Below, one piece after another: positions 25,366-34,765 of a DNA stretch of 64,000 nt. Numbering within the stretch: the first letter of the stretch is position 1; the number at the start of each line of letters is the position of its first letter. The translations under genes and the position numbers were made by a program. The notes under the pieces are model-generated. The model was given only the letters and a program-made list of their open reading frames with translations, was not told where the DNA came from and did no database searches. This DNA is from Lichenihabitans psoromatis (lineage in GTDB: Bacteria; Pseudomonadota; Alphaproteobacteria; Rhizobiales; Beijerinckiaceae), in contig NZ_CP036515.1 of the NCBI RefSeq assembly GCF_004323635.1, positions 3,411,501 through 3,475,500 of the forward strand, read 5' to 3'.

Positions 25366-26883
25366 TCAAAGCGCGGCCCCGCCATCAACCTCCGAGAGCG
25401 TCGCCATCAGATGTTTGGTCTGCCTGTAGAGCGCGCGATAGACCGCGTATTGGTGGTCGTAGAGTGCCTTGACAGCCTTATCCGGGTGCTGGATGCGGGC
25501 AGCCTTGTTCCAAATCTCGATGTCGGTCAGCGTTGCATGGCCTGTAGCGAGCGCGGCCAAGAACGTGTCGCCTAGGCTCGCCCCAGTGGTGACCTGCCGC
25601 AACACCTGCGACTGGCCGCTGATGTCCGACACGGCTCCGAGCCAGACGCCGTTGCGAGTGCCGCCGCCGACCGCCACGACGCGGTTCGGGGCATGGCCGA
25701 CCGCCTCGAAGGTCTCGACGATGTGGCGCACCGCGTAGCCGATGCCCTCCAGCGCGCCGCGATAGACGTCGGCGCGGGTATGCGTGAGATCGAGCCCGAA
25801 GATCACGCCCTTGGCACGCGGGTCGTGGAGGGGGGTCCGCTCGCCGGAGAAGTACGGCAGCACGATTAGGCCCTTGGCGCCGGCGGGCGAGGTCGCGGCC
25901 TCCTGCGCCATCTCGCCCATCACGTCGGCGGCGGGCTTGTCGCGAAACACCTGATCAGCGAACCAGCGGGTCAGGGTGCCGCTTGTCGCGAGCCCCGCCT
26001 GGCTGGCGTGCAGCCCCGGAAACAGCCACGGCGCGTACCACAGGCGGGGGTCCCGCACCTGAGCGGCCGTGATCTGGATGATGAAAATGGTCGAGCCGTA
26101 CATCATCATCATGTCGCCCGGGGCCGTGACGCCGACACTGAGCGCTTCGGCAGCCGCATCGATGGTGCCGCAAACCACCGGCGTCCCGACCGCGAGGCCG
26201 GTTTCGGCCGCCGCCGCGGCCGTGATGGTTCCGGCGATCTCGTGGCTCCACAGCAGGCGCGGCAGATGGGCGAGATCGACGATGCCGTCGGCGAATTCCG
26301 GGCTCCAGCGTTGCGCCGCGGGATCGTAGAGCGGCGTGAAGCCCGCCGCCGTGAAGTGATCCATCGCGTAGTCGCCGGTGAGGCGATAGGTGATATAGGG
26401 CGTGGCCGAGACGAACATGCGGGCTTGCGCGTAAATATCGGGCCGCTTGTTCTTGAGCCACAGAATCTTGGGGCCGACCGACTGGCTGGTGAGCCCGCTG
26501 TTGCAGCGCGCCAGCAGCGTCTCTGCGCCGATCTTCTGCATGAGGAAATTGATCTCCTCCACGGCGCGGGTGTCGACGCCGTAGAGCACGCCGTTCATCA
26601 GCGGTTTGCCGCCGCCATCGAGCGGCAGCATGCAGGGCCCGATGGCGCTGGTCGCCACCGCCTTGATGTCGCGCGGATCGACACCGCTTTTGGCGAGAAG
26701 CTCCCGCGTGATCGCGACGGTGTCGCCCCACCAGTCCTCATCGGGGCGATGCTCGGCCCAGCCGGGGCGGGGCACGATCATCTGATGCCGGCTGACTGCC
26801 TGGGCCACGATGGTGCCTGACGCATCGGTCAGCACACCTTTGGACTCGAAGGTCCCGACATCGATGCCGATGAAATACGTCAC
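25366..26883 (-). CDS. FGGY-family carbohydrate kinase, probable D-ribulokinase
   Basis: An ATP-dependent kinase of 505 residues with both actin-like halves. Motifs: GIDVGTFESKGVLTDASG at the N-terminus, TSAIGPCMLPLD near 80, GTIDAAAEALSVGVTAPGDM near 235 with the catalytic Asp, YFSGERTPLHDPRAKGVIFG near 345 and VAVGGGTRNGVWLGAVSDIS near 405 (FGGY signature 2 region). GTG at 26883 is preceded by GGGAGAGATCG. Next to ribitol dehydrogenase it most likely phosphorylates D-ribulose to D-ribulose 5-phosphate. A xylulokinase role cannot be excluded from sequence. Confidence 0.9.
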   Translation of the reverse strand: MTYFIGIDVGTFESKGVLTDASGTIVAQAVSRHQMIVPRPGWAEHRPDEDWWGDTVAITRELLAKSGVDPRDIKAVATSAIGPCMLPLDGGGKPLMNGVLYGVDTRAVEEINFLMQKIGAETLLARCNSGLTSQSVGPKILWLKNKRPDIYAQARMFVSATPYITYRLTGDYAMDHFTAAGFTPLYDPAAQRWSPEFADGIVDLAHLPRLLWSHEIAGTITAAAAAETGLAVGTPVVCGTIDAAAEALSVGVTAPGDMMMMYGSTIFIIQITAAQVRDPRLWYAPWLFPGLHASQAGLATSGTLTRWFADQVFRDKPAADVMGEMAQEAATSPAGAKGLIVLPYFSGERTPLHDPRAKGVIFGLDLTHTRADVYRGALEGIGYAVRHIVETFEAVGHAPNRVVAVGGGTRNGVWLGAVSDISGQSQVLRQVTTGASLGDTFLAALATGHATLTDIEIWNKAARIQHPDKAVKALYDHQYAVYRALYRQTKHLMATLSEVDGGAAL

Positions 26884-26896
26884 CGATCTCTCCCGT

Positions 26897-28156
26897 TCAG
26901 GCGCGGCCGTGCGAGGCGCGGGACCGGCGCGCCAGGCTATCGACGATGACCGCGACGGCCAGCACGCCGCCGGTGATCATGTAACGGAGCGAGGACGACA
27001 GATCGAGCAGCGTCAGCCCGCTCGAGATCGACTGGATCACGATGATGCCGACCAGGGCCGAATAGGCGCTGCCGCGACCGCCGAAAAGGCTGGTGCCGCC
27101 GATCACGGCCGCCGCGATGGCGTCGAGGTTGACGTCGCCGGTGCCGGCCTGCTGGCTTGCCGAGGCGAGCCGCGCCGACGAGAGGACCCCGCCGAGCGCC
27201 GCCAGCATAGAGCACAGCATGAACGCGCTCGTATAAATAAAGCGGACGTTGATGCCGGAGCGGCGCGCGGCCTCCCGGTTGCCGCCCACCGCCGTGACGG
27301 AGCGGCCCCACTGGGTGCGGGTGAGCGCGTAATCGGCCGCCACCACGAGACCGACGAAGAGCCCGAACATCCACGGCACGCCGCGATCGGTGTTGAGATA
27401 GGACACAACCGCTTCGAGCACGGCCGTGATCAAGATCACGCGCACCAGGAGGCCCCCGAAGGAGCCAGCGGTCAGCCCGGCGGCGCGCCGTCGGGTGGCG
27501 GTGCTCAAGCCCGTCACAAGACCGAACACGCCGGGCAGCGCCGCAATCGCGTAGGCCACGATGTGCGGCATGAAGAGAGACTGGCCGAAATCGACCAGGC
27601 CCGACTCGTAGGGCAGATTGATCGATCCGCTGGCGCCCAGAATGTAAAGCTGCAGCCCGAGGATCGCGAGCAGCCCGGACAGTGTCGAGACGAAGCTCGG
27701 CATGCCGAAGCGGTTGAACAGGAACGCGTAGAGGAAGCCGAACAGGCCCCCGACCACCACGGCGCCCAGAATCGCGAGCCCCACGGGCCAGCCCTGGTTA
27801 ACCCAGAGTACGCCCACCATGGCTGACGCGAAACCGCTGACCGACCCGACCGACAGATCGATCTCGCCGACCATCAGGATCAACACGATGCCGAGCGAGA
27901 TGACGCCCACGGTGGAGGAATCGTAGACGAGATTGACAAGGTTGTTGCTCGACAGGAAGACGCTGTTGAGGCTCTGGAACACGGTCCAGATGATGGCCAG
28001 CCCGACGATGACCGGGAGCGAGCCGAGATCGCCCGACCGCACTCGGTCGATGAAGGCCTGGACCGCGCCGCCGACGCCCTGGCCGTGCCTGACGCGCTCG
28101 TCGCTGCGATCGAGCCGCGGCGGCGGGGCCGCGGCGTTCTGTGTCTCGGTGCTCAT
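26897..28156 (-). CDS. ABC importer permease, XylH-like (pentose/pentitol)
   Basis: This long BPD_transp_2 permease (419 residues) resembles XylH in size. It has about eleven hydrophobic segments, ILMVGEIDLSVGSVSGFASA near residue 95, NREAARRSGINVRFIYTSAF near 300, and AIAAAVIGGTSLFGGRGSAY near 355. It overlaps the ATPase gene by ATGA (28153-28156) and is followed after 13 bp by the kinase. It should form a homodimeric channel, since only one permease gene is in the operon. Confidence 0.92.
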   Translation of the reverse strand: MSTETQNAAAPPPRLDRSDERVRHGQGVGGAVQAFIDRVRSGDLGSLPVIVGLAIIWTVFQSLNSVFLSSNNLVNLVYDSSTVGVISLGIVLILMVGEIDLSVGSVSGFASAMVGVLWVNQGWPVGLAILGAVVVGGLFGFLYAFLFNRFGMPSFVSTLSGLLAILGLQLYILGASGSINLPYESGLVDFGQSLFMPHIVAYAIAALPGVFGLVTGLSTATRRRAAGLTAGSFGGLLVRVILITAVLEAVVSYLNTDRGVPWMFGLFVGLVVAADYALTRTQWGRSVTAVGGNREAARRSGINVRFIYTSAFMLCSMLAALGGVLSSARLASASQQAGTGDVNLDAIAAAVIGGTSLFGGRGSAYSALVGIIVIQSISSGLTLLDLSSSLRYMITGGVLAVAVIVDSLARRSRASHGRA

Positions 28157-28974
28157 GGCCGCTCTCCCTGCGCGCTGTCGTGTTCTGCCTGAAGGCGATG
28201 GGACCGGCGCGACACCGAATTATCGCTGGCGCCCGTTATGGCGCTGATCAAGTCCTGGTTCGAGGAATCGGGGGTGAACACCCCGTTGTTACGGCCGAGC
28301 CGCAGCACCACGATGCGGTCCGCGACGGCGCGCACGTCCTCCATGTTGTGGCTGATCATCACCACCCCGAGGCCCCGGTCGCGCACCCGCTCAATCAGGT
28401 TCAGCACCTCGGCGGTCTGGGCGACGCCGAGCGCGGCGGTCGGCTCGTCGAGCAGGATGAGTTTGGGATCGAGCAGCAGCGAGCGCGCGATCGCGACCGT
28501 CTGGCGCTGGCCGCCGGACAGCGAGGCCACGGGTTCGCGCACACTCGGAATTCGGGCCGACAGCTCCTTCAGCAGCGTCCAGGCCCTGACTTCCATGGTG
28601 ACCTCATCGAGCCGCAGGGGGCTGAGTTCCTTGCCCAGGAAGATGTTGGCCACGACATCGAGGTTCTCGCACAGCGCAAGATCCTGGAACACGGTCGCGA
28701 TGCCGAGCGCCAGCGACGCGCTCGGGCCATCCAGCGACACGGGCTTGCCGCGAAACGCAATGGCGCCAGCGGTCGGCTGGAACACGCCCGCCAGGATCTT
28801 GACCAGGGTCGATTTGCCAGCGCCGTTGTCACCGACCAGCGCCACCACCTCGCCGGCCCGGACATCGAGATCGATGTCGGTCAGGGCCGAGACGGCGCCG
28901 AAGTTCTTCGAGACGCTGCGAAGGCTGAGGACAACCTCCCCATGTCGGTCCGGAGGCGACGGTCGATCGGTCAT
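28153..28974 (-). CDS. ABC importer ATPase, single-domain sugar type
   Basis: One nucleotide-binding domain: Walker A GDNGAGKSTLVKILAG near residue 51, Q-loop VFQDLALCENLDV, signature LSGGQRQTVAIARSLLLD near 150, Walker B LILLDEPTAALGVAQ and switch His in VMISHNMEDV. At 273 residues it carries only one domain, as in FrcA-type sugar importers of rhizobia, in contrast to the two-domain ATPase at 17425-19017. It is the second gene of the leftward operon after the binding protein. Confidence 0.93.
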   Translation of the reverse strand: MTDRPSPPDRHGEVVLSLRSVSKNFGAVSALTDIDLDVRAGEVVALVGDNGAGKSTLVKILAGVFQPTAGAIAFRGKPVSLDGPSASLALGIATVFQDLALCENLDVVANIFLGKELSPLRLDEVTMEVRAWTLLKELSARIPSVREPVASLSGGQRQTVAIARSLLLDPKLILLDEPTAALGVAQTAEVLNLIERVRDRGLGVVMISHNMEDVRAVADRIVVLRLGRNNGVFTPDSSNQDLISAITGASDNSVSRRSHRLQAEHDSAQGERP

Positions 28975-29067
28975 CCAGGGAGCATCCTCTTGCGACGGGT
29001 GGGGGAGATGCGCCGCTCGGTCGGGCCTTGTCGGCCGGGCGACGATGAAGCGTGTCAGGTCAAAGCG

Positions 29068-30147
29068 TCAGGGCGCGATGCCGAGCGTCTTGCAGCCGTC
29101 CGCGTAGCGGCCGGTGCAGAGTTCCGCCGCGGTCTGGATCGGCTTACCCTCGATCATCTTGTCGAGGATCTCGGCCTTGAGGTTCTGGGCCGTCACGACC
29201 GCGGGCGTGAACAATTTAGAGGGTGTGTCGAAGAGCATCGTCTCGGCCTTGGGGGCTTCACCGGACAGCAGCGCGATCACGATATCGGCCGCTGCGCCCG
29301 CCACGATCTCGCTCGGCTTGGAGATGGTGTTGTACTGGTCGCCCGCGATGATGAGTTGTAGGCCCGCGATGGTGGCGTCGTTTCCGGTGACGGGCGGCAC
29401 CGGGTTCACGCCGGCCGCCTTGAAGGCCGCGATCGAGCCGCCGCCCGTGCCGTCATTGGCGGCCACGACGCCGACGATCTTCTTGCCGAAGCGCGAGATC
29501 TGGCCGCTGACCCACTGTTGGGCCTTGGCCGGCACCCACTCGGGCGTATCGTATTCGGCGAGCGTCGCGTAGCCGCTGCCTTCGAGCCCCTCGTGAATGC
29601 CCTTCTTGATGAGGCCCGCGGCCGCATCGGTGGGAGAGCCGTTGACTTCGAGCAGACCGACATCGGCGGTCGGGACCTTCATGGCTTTAAGCTGCTCGAC
29701 CAGCGATTGCGCGATCGCCTTGCCGATGGCCTGGTTGTTGAACGACACGTAATAGTCTGCTTTGGCGGACGGGATCGGCCGATCGTAGGCGATGATCTTG
29801 ATGCCCTTGGCCTGAGCCTGCTTCACCAGGGAGGCGGCAGCGGTCGAGTCCACGGGATCGATCACGATGGCTTTGACACCCTGCGAGATCACCGAGTTGA
29901 ACTGCTGCTGCTGGCGCGAGGCGTCACCGTCTGCGTTTTGATACAGCACGCTGCAGGTGGGGCACTGCTTCTTCATCTCGGCCACGAAGCCGGGATGGTC
30001 GTGCTGCTCGTAGCGCGTCGAGCCCTGATCTGGCATGAGGAACGCAACTTTTGCGTCGGTGACGGGTGCGGCCAAGGTTGCGGTGCCGCCGAGCAGGCAA
30101 CCCGCTATGGCCGCGACACCACTGAATTTCCAAGAGACCGTATTCAT
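29068..30147 (-). CDS. Periplasmic substrate-binding protein, XylF/RbsB-like (probable pentitol binder)
   Basis: A signal peptide (residues about 1-27, AAIAGCLLGGTATLAA) is followed by a type I periplasmic binding fold: KVAFLMPDQGSTRYEQHDHP, VKAIVIDPVDSTAAASLVKQ, KIIAYDRPIPSAKADYYVSF, VVAANDGTGGGSIAAFKAAG, VPPVTGNDATIAGLQLIIAG. The last two strings are close to XylF. Two cysteine pairs (CPTC near residue 65 and CTGRYADGC near the C-terminus) are present. It is the first gene of the operon importer-kinase-AraC-dehydrogenase. Ribitol, or another pentitol, is the expected ligand from context. Confidence 0.9.
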   Translation of the reverse strand: MNTVSWKFSGVAAIAGCLLGGTATLAAPVTDAKVAFLMPDQGSTRYEQHDHPGFVAEMKKQCPTCSVLYQNADGDASRQQQQFNSVISQGVKAIVIDPVDSTAAASLVKQAQAKGIKIIAYDRPIPSAKADYYVSFNNQAIGKAIAQSLVEQLKAMKVPTADVGLLEVNGSPTDAAAGLIKKGIHEGLEGSGYATLAEYDTPEWVPAKAQQWVSGQISRFGKKIVGVVAANDGTGGGSIAAFKAAGVNPVPPVTGNDATIAGLQLIIAGDQYNTISKPSEIVAGAAADIVIALLSGEAPKAETMLFDTPSKLFTPAVVTAQNLKAEILDKMIEGKPIQTAAELCTGRYADGCKTLGIAP

Positions 30148-30775
30148 GGGGGCTATTCTCCATATCGATTAAAAAAAACAGTCAGCGAGGTCGAGAATGT
30201 AACGTCATCCTCCCGCATGAATTGAGCAAACCGGCTTGGCACGCGTGAAGGTCGGTCAAGCTCGAGCTGTCGCGTGAGAGATCGCGCACCAGGGCAACGC
30301 TGTCGAACGCGGAAGCCTGTCAGTCGCTCAAGTCGGAATGATTGCTCATTGTTTCTCTCCCAGGGGGCGCTTTAGGCGCCGGATCGGCTGGCTTTTGCCA
30401 ACTCTATTCACGATCCTAGGCTCTGCTCAGAAAGCAGGCTACCAAAATTGCACCATGATTCTGATACTTTCTTGCAAGTCGAAGCTCCAGCGTAGCGCGT
30501 AGGACGGCAAGAGTAGATGCACTGGTATCGAAGTGCCTTGGGCACCCCATTTAAGCTTTGATCGCGTCGAGACGTCAGCACAGGCCCTGCAATTCACTCG
30601 CAGGGCGCTGAAAAAAGATCGACGTTCAGCCTTTCAGCTTCATCGCGCATTATTTTCTGCTGATGCACCGGGAAACGCGGGGGAGTCGGGATTTTTCGCT
30701 GTCTGCGATGCGCTTTCTGCGACGGGCGCCAGCCCCGTTGCTGTGGGCGAGCGGCCCCTGCGCCGCCATCTCACG
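30148..30775 (-). other. Control region upstream of the polyol operon with a 9-codon leader ORF; otherwise no gene
   Basis: About 630 bp. On the minus strand, GGGAGAGAAACA precedes ATG at 30349, which opens a frame of only nine codons (MSNHSDLSD) ending at 30320. This is either a leader peptide of the operon that starts 170 bp further on, or the stump of a lost gene. No other coding frame is supported; the rest up to the IS5 remnant looks non-coding. Confidence 0.4.
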
Positions 30776-31028
30776 CTACCTCCGTTTAACGAGCAGCTTT
30801 GGCAGGCGAAGGAGGTTGCAGGCTGCGGCCGAGAAGGCAAAAGCCATGTCGACGCGCTCCCGGCCCCATGCCCGGATGCGGCGCAGCAGTCCGAACTAGT
30901 TGCCCCAGCCGAACCCCTCCTCGATCCACTTGCGGATGCGCTGTCTCACCGCGTAGCCGGGATGGCGTGTGGTGCGTGCGTCGATGGCCGAGGGCCGCCC
31001 TGCGGTTTTGCGGGCGTGGTGCTACGTG
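30776..31028 (-). pseudogene. C-terminal remnant of an IS5-family transposase
   Basis: The minus frame reads HHARKTAGRPSAIDARTTRH, PGYAVRQRIRKWIEEGFGWG, an in-frame TAG, then LLRRIRAWGRERVDMAFAFS and AAACNLLRLPKLL, ending at TAG 30776-30778. This is the last part of a DDE transposase of a type different from the fragment at 7546-7782. The N-terminal catalytic part is absent. Confidence 0.7.
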
Positions 31029-31252
31029 ACGTTAGAGGTGACTCGGTTTATCTGAACAGGCTCGCCGTCCGGTAAGGCGTAGGTGCCCGCACCGGCCACG
31101 GCTATAAAGCCGTCCTTCACCACGAATGAGCGACCGATCAATTCGAAAAGAGGACGGTGCTGCTGCGGCTGCACGTAGCGCGGTTCACCGGCCGCTATTC
31201 CGAGCGGAAGGCAGGTCCAGGCACGGTTGCTGCCGGAACCCGCTGACGCTGC

Positions 31253-31425
31253 GAAGGCAGCTTTGACGCCCGCCCGCCGGATATCCTTCACCACCCGCTC
31301 GGCAGGCTTCTTGGCGATTGAGGACTTGGCTCATCTTCGTTCCTTCGTCACTACGACCAGACTCAAATTCTCCTCAGTTCACAACCTCAAATCTGTGCCA
31401 TTGCTGCTGACGCTGGACAATCGCG
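31253..31425 (-). pseudogene. IS3-family remnant, copy C (terminus and OrfA start only)
   Basis: The minus strand carries the upstream end of the element also found in copy B: CATCTTCGTTC, CTACGAC, CTCAAATTC and ACAACCTCAAATC correspond one by one to 23250-23330. The OrfA start survives only as VVKDIRRAG. At about 31253 the frame passes into unrelated sequence, creating a chimeric frame (31294-31022) whose other part (FELIGRSFVVKDGFIAVAGA) I do not recognise. Confidence 0.6.
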
Positions 31426-31427
31426 GT

Positions 31428-33076
31428 GCAAGTAGCGCTCGCCTTCGGCGAGGGAGAGGCGGCAGGCAAAGTTCTCGCCAAATTGTCCGACACTGGATCG
31501 GGCGGATTTCTCAAAGGACTGTTGGCCGTCAACAAGGGCGACTGAGAAATCGCCGCCGCGCTGTTCTCGCGCTGCGACATCCCGGAGCCGGAGCGTCCCT
31601 TCGCGAACATCATGGTCATGTTGGATCCGTTCCGGCGGAGCGAAGATCCTGCGGACAAGGCCGCGATCGAGGCGCTGCGCGTGGCCGCCGCCTCGGAACC
31701 CGGGTCGCTGATCGTGATCGCCAAGCTGGCCGCAAACGAGGTTTCGAGGACCTGTCCGACAGGGCCTGCAAGGATGCGGTCGGCCTGATCGGACCCGCCA
31801 TGCACCTTCCCGCGCGCATCACGATCGCGGCCTATGCTTACGGAACGAACGACCACGTCGTCGTCATCCGGGCGCTCGACGACTTCGTCGACACGGGCGC
31901 CGTGACCGAAGAACTGCAATGGTTGGCGGACGCCCCATGCTTCGGATACGCCGCCCCGAAGCCGCAGTGCCCGCTTCTTCGAAAGGCTTTCGGCATCGAC
32001 CCGCGTCGTCCCACCGATCGCGCGCGCATGCTTGCGTCCTGACCAACGCCAGGCGGTATCTCAAGGCCGAAACCATCCTGCGGCGCCCGGTGCGTGCAAC
32101 GCCCGAAGACCCGCTCTGCACCTGCTGCTGGCGCAGACGGACCGGCGCACGAACAGCGCCGAGGAAGCGGTCCAAAGCGTGGTTGCCGTCGACGAGAATG
32201 CCTACGTCGGTCCCGCGTCGTATCGTATGCATTGGGCCCACGAACTCCGGGAAGCCGGCCATTTGCGGCGCGCCTTGGACTTGGCGTACGGCCTGCTACG
32301 CTCCTTCCCAGACAGGCCGCAGATGTTCTTGGGCTACGTTGGACTCGTCTTTAGGGACCCGTCGCACGCTATCATCCCCACCAGGCGCAGGCCGGGCCGG
32401 GATGCCGGGTCTCGATTTTCTGAGGCGTCCGGCCGCACAGACAGTTTCATCATCCACGAGGGGGGCGTCTTTCCTCGGCCTCGATGTGGTCCCTCCCTAG
32501 TCCGATCGGGCGAAGAAGGTAATCGGGCTCGGCGTCGGTGGGACCTTCCTGGTTCCGGGGATGCTCGGCCGCGCGACGACCTGGACCGTCAAGGACATCA
32601 AGAGCAAGTACCTGCATGTACTGCATACCGTGCTGCAATACTTCGAGAAGCGATTTCCAAGCGTCGAATAGCTACGGCAGTTCACGATGCAGAACGGCGA
32701 CGTTGAGCCCGCGCTGGCCATCGTGAGGGAGAGCGCCAAGGCGAGACGGGACCGTGCGGAACGTGTCTACTTCACGGGCAACATGCCTCTCTGTTTGGCG
32801 GCCGCCTCGACGGGGTTGAACGTGTTCTCCTTTGCCCAATACGTCAGATTCATCGGCTTCGAGATCGCTACGTCCAACGGGGCCCTGCCGAATCGGACAT
32901 TCGGCATCGACATGACGAACAGGCATCGAGGCAAAGGGGCCGCTCTCCGGGCTTGGACATGCAGGTGCACAGCGCCATCGCTTCGAACCGCCTTAACATC
33001 GTTTGGAACGGGAAGGATCAAGGCCTCAAGAGAGAGACCCGCACGTCAGCCTAGGCCGCCCAAGCGTCGGAAATGA
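31428..33076 (+). pseudogene. Large multiply frameshifted gene of unknown function (TPR-like repeats, C-terminal PIN- or nuclease-like part?)
   Basis: Coding-like stretches follow one another in changing frames. 31428-31740 reads FGEGEAAGKVLAKLSDTG with a stop at 31543-31545, then FANIMVMLDPFRRSEDPADK. 31740-32040 reads FEDLSDRACKDAVGLIGPAM, ITIAAYAYGTNDHVVVIRAL. 32110-32400 reads LLLAQTDRRTNSAEEAVQSV, HWAHELREAGHLRRALDLAY, GLLRSFPDRPQMFLGYVGLV (TPR-like). 32560-32670 reads KYLHVLHTVLQYFEKRFPS, and 32686-33076 reads FTMQNGDVEPALAIVRESA and GLNVFSFAQYVRFIGFEIAT. At least four frame changes and two stops make it inactive. It looks like one gene of over 500 codons; I cannot name the family. Confidence 0.55.
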
Positions 33077-33269
33077 CCGCTGCTCAAACTAAGCGGCGGC
33101 GCATTCACATACGACATCGTGAAAGCCGAAGCGCCGCCACCCTCAAGACATGCGCTGACATTTGTGATTGCATATAAAACTTCAGCTTCCTGGTGCCCAG
33201 CAGACATTCAAATCGTCGACGCGGAAGTCCGCTTAGGGTCACTTTCGGACCTGGCCGTCGCGGAGCTGT

Positions 33270-33420
33270 TTCAAAGGCAGGGATCGTCAGGCATCTCATA
33301 GCCGAGACTCACAAAGCGTCAGGTAAGGAGACGACGCTGATCTTGGTCGCGGCGCCTGGCACCAAAGACGCGTACCGCCGCATCGAACTGCAGCCGTTTG
33401 CTGGGTGCTGGGGCGTTCGA
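33270..33420 (+). pseudogene. Possible remnant of a GNAT-type acetyltransferase
   Basis: The frame through this stretch reads GIVRHLIAETHKASGKETTL, ILVAAPGTKDAYRRIELQPF, which resembles the acetyl-CoA loop and last strands of GNAT enzymes. No N-terminal half or clean start is visible. The rest of 33077-33483 shows nothing recognisable. Confidence 0.25.
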
Positions 33421-33483
33421 CGCCAGCGCGAGCGAAGTAGATCAAGTCGATCACGGCCGGGCGAAGCTCCCGATGCCTGCATA

Positions 33484-34284
33484 CTAAACGCCGCGCAGCA
33501 GAGCGGCGCGGGTTGCCTCGTCGGCAGGGTAGAAACATTCGAGCGCGATTTCGGAAAGGGTCACGTCCGCGGGCGAACCGAACACCGTGGTGGTGCTGAT
33601 CATCGACAGAGGTGCGGCGAGACCGGGAAGACGCAGTCGCAGAGGAACCGCAAGGCCGGCTAAGTCGTGCGGCGGCGCTGCACTGGCGCGGGACGGAAAG
33701 TTGGACAGTTCCGCGAGGAGCGCCACCAAGACGGCATCGCCGCTGCGGTCGATCTGCTGCTGCAATCGAAGGAGCAAGTGCATTCGCCACTCGCCGAGAT
33801 TGTCGATGCGCGGGGCTAGGCCTTTGGGATGGAGGCTGAGCCGCAGGACGTTGACGGGAGGAGCGAGCAACATGGCATCCACTCCGACCAAGAGCCCGGA
33901 CATGGCAGCATTGCTTGCGACAAGCGTCCAATGTCGGTCGACGGCCAGCGCCGGAAACGGCGCATTGGCGGTCAGGATCGCATCGACGGTCCGTCGCGCC
34001 ACGGCCATGTCGGGCGCCGTCAGCGATCGCTCGGGATAGAGCGCAGCGAAGCCGGCGGCGTGCAGCATCTGGTTGCGGGTCCGGAGTGGGACGTCCAGCC
34101 GTTCGGCTAGGCGGATCAGCACGCCGCGACTCGGTACGGCGCGACCGGTCTCCACAAAACTCAGGTGACGGGTGGAGATCTCCGCCTCGCCCGCAAGATC
34201 GAGCTGGCTCAGCCGGCGGCGCCGCCGCCATTCCCGGAGAAGAGCGCCGACACCGGCGGAGGAGGGGGACGCAAGATGGCTCAT
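33484..34284 (-). CDS. XRE-family regulator with MmyB-like ligand-binding domain
   Basis: An N-terminal HTH (LLREWRRRRRLSQLDLAGEA, EISTRHLSFVETGRAVPSRG, VLIRLAERLDVPLRTRNQML) is followed by the MmyB/PAS-like domain (ALAVDRHWTLVASNAAMSGL, VNVLRLSLHPKGLAPRI, STTTVFGSPADVTLSEIALE). ATG at 34284 fits the family N-terminus; the frame is open to 34398. It diverges from the SnoaL-hydrolase pair with about 110 bp between starts, a common arrangement in which the regulator represses a neighbouring small-molecule enzyme. Confidence 0.9.
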   Translation of the reverse strand: MSHLASPSSAGVGALLREWRRRRRLSQLDLAGEAEISTRHLSFVETGRAVPSRGVLIRLAERLDVPLRTRNQMLHAAGFAALYPERSLTAPDMAVARRTVDAILTANAPFPALAVDRHWTLVASNAAMSGLLVGVDAMLLAPPVNVLRLSLHPKGLAPRIDNLGEWRMHLLLRLQQQIDRSGDAVLVALLAELSNFPSRASAAPPHDLAGLAVPLRLRLPGLAAPLSMISTTTVFGSPADVTLSEIALECFYPADEATRAALLRGV

Positions 34285-34396
34285 GTCGACACGATAGCCC
34301 AGCTCCAGCGGTTCTCCATGACCTTCGAGGTAATGGACCAAGGGTTGGACAGCATCGATCCTGTCAGTCGTCAAACCACGTTGACAGGAGGTCATC

Positions 34397-34765
34397 ATGC
34401 ATAATTATCAGGCGATCGCGGAACGCTACCTCGCGATGTGGAACGAGCCCGATCTTAACCGTCGACGCGCCCTCGTGGCGGTCGGCTGGATTGCGGACGG
34501 CCGGTATGCCGATCCGTTGATGGAGGGGCATGGTCATGACGGGATCGCGGCCATGATCGAGGACGCCCGCGCGTCCTTTCCTGGTCATCGTTTTACATTG
34601 CGAGGTAAGCCCGACGGCCACGGCCCTTTCTTGCGCTTTGCTTGGTCGCTTGCTCCAAACGGCGGCGCGCCCGTTGCAGGCGGCACTGACGTGGCAAGGC
34701 TCGACGAGGCAGGCCGCTTCATCGAGGTCACCGGCTTCCTGGATGGGAACGCGTCTCATGAATGA
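34397..34765 (+). CDS. SnoaL-like (NTF2-fold) protein
   Basis: A single-domain alpha+beta barrel protein of 122 residues: AERYLAMWNEPDLNRRRALV near the start, IADGRYADPLMEGHGHDGIA near residue 35, FRFAWS-like strand (FLRFAWSLAPNGG) near 75, GGTDVARLDEAGRFIEVTGF at the end. Such proteins are isomerases, hydrolases or binding proteins with a cone-shaped pocket. It overlaps the alpha/beta hydrolase gene by 8 bp, so both are made together and probably act on the same small molecule. Substrate not readable. Confidence 0.85.
   Translation: MHNYQAIAERYLAMWNEPDLNRRRALVAVGWIADGRYADPLMEGHGHDGIAAMIEDARASFPGHRFTLRGKPDGHGPFLRFAWSLAPNGGAPVAGGTDVARLDEAGRFIEVTGFLDGNASHE

Noticed and set aside
26810..29361. 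Long plus-strand frames opposite the polyol transporter genes
   Set aside because: They are shadows with typical low-complexity Arg/His/Gln composition; the minus-strand genes have complete family motifs.
33296..34231. 311-codon frame on the minus strand overlapping the XRE gene
   Set aside because: Arg/Ser/Pro-rich shadow of the MmyB-like regulator in another frame.
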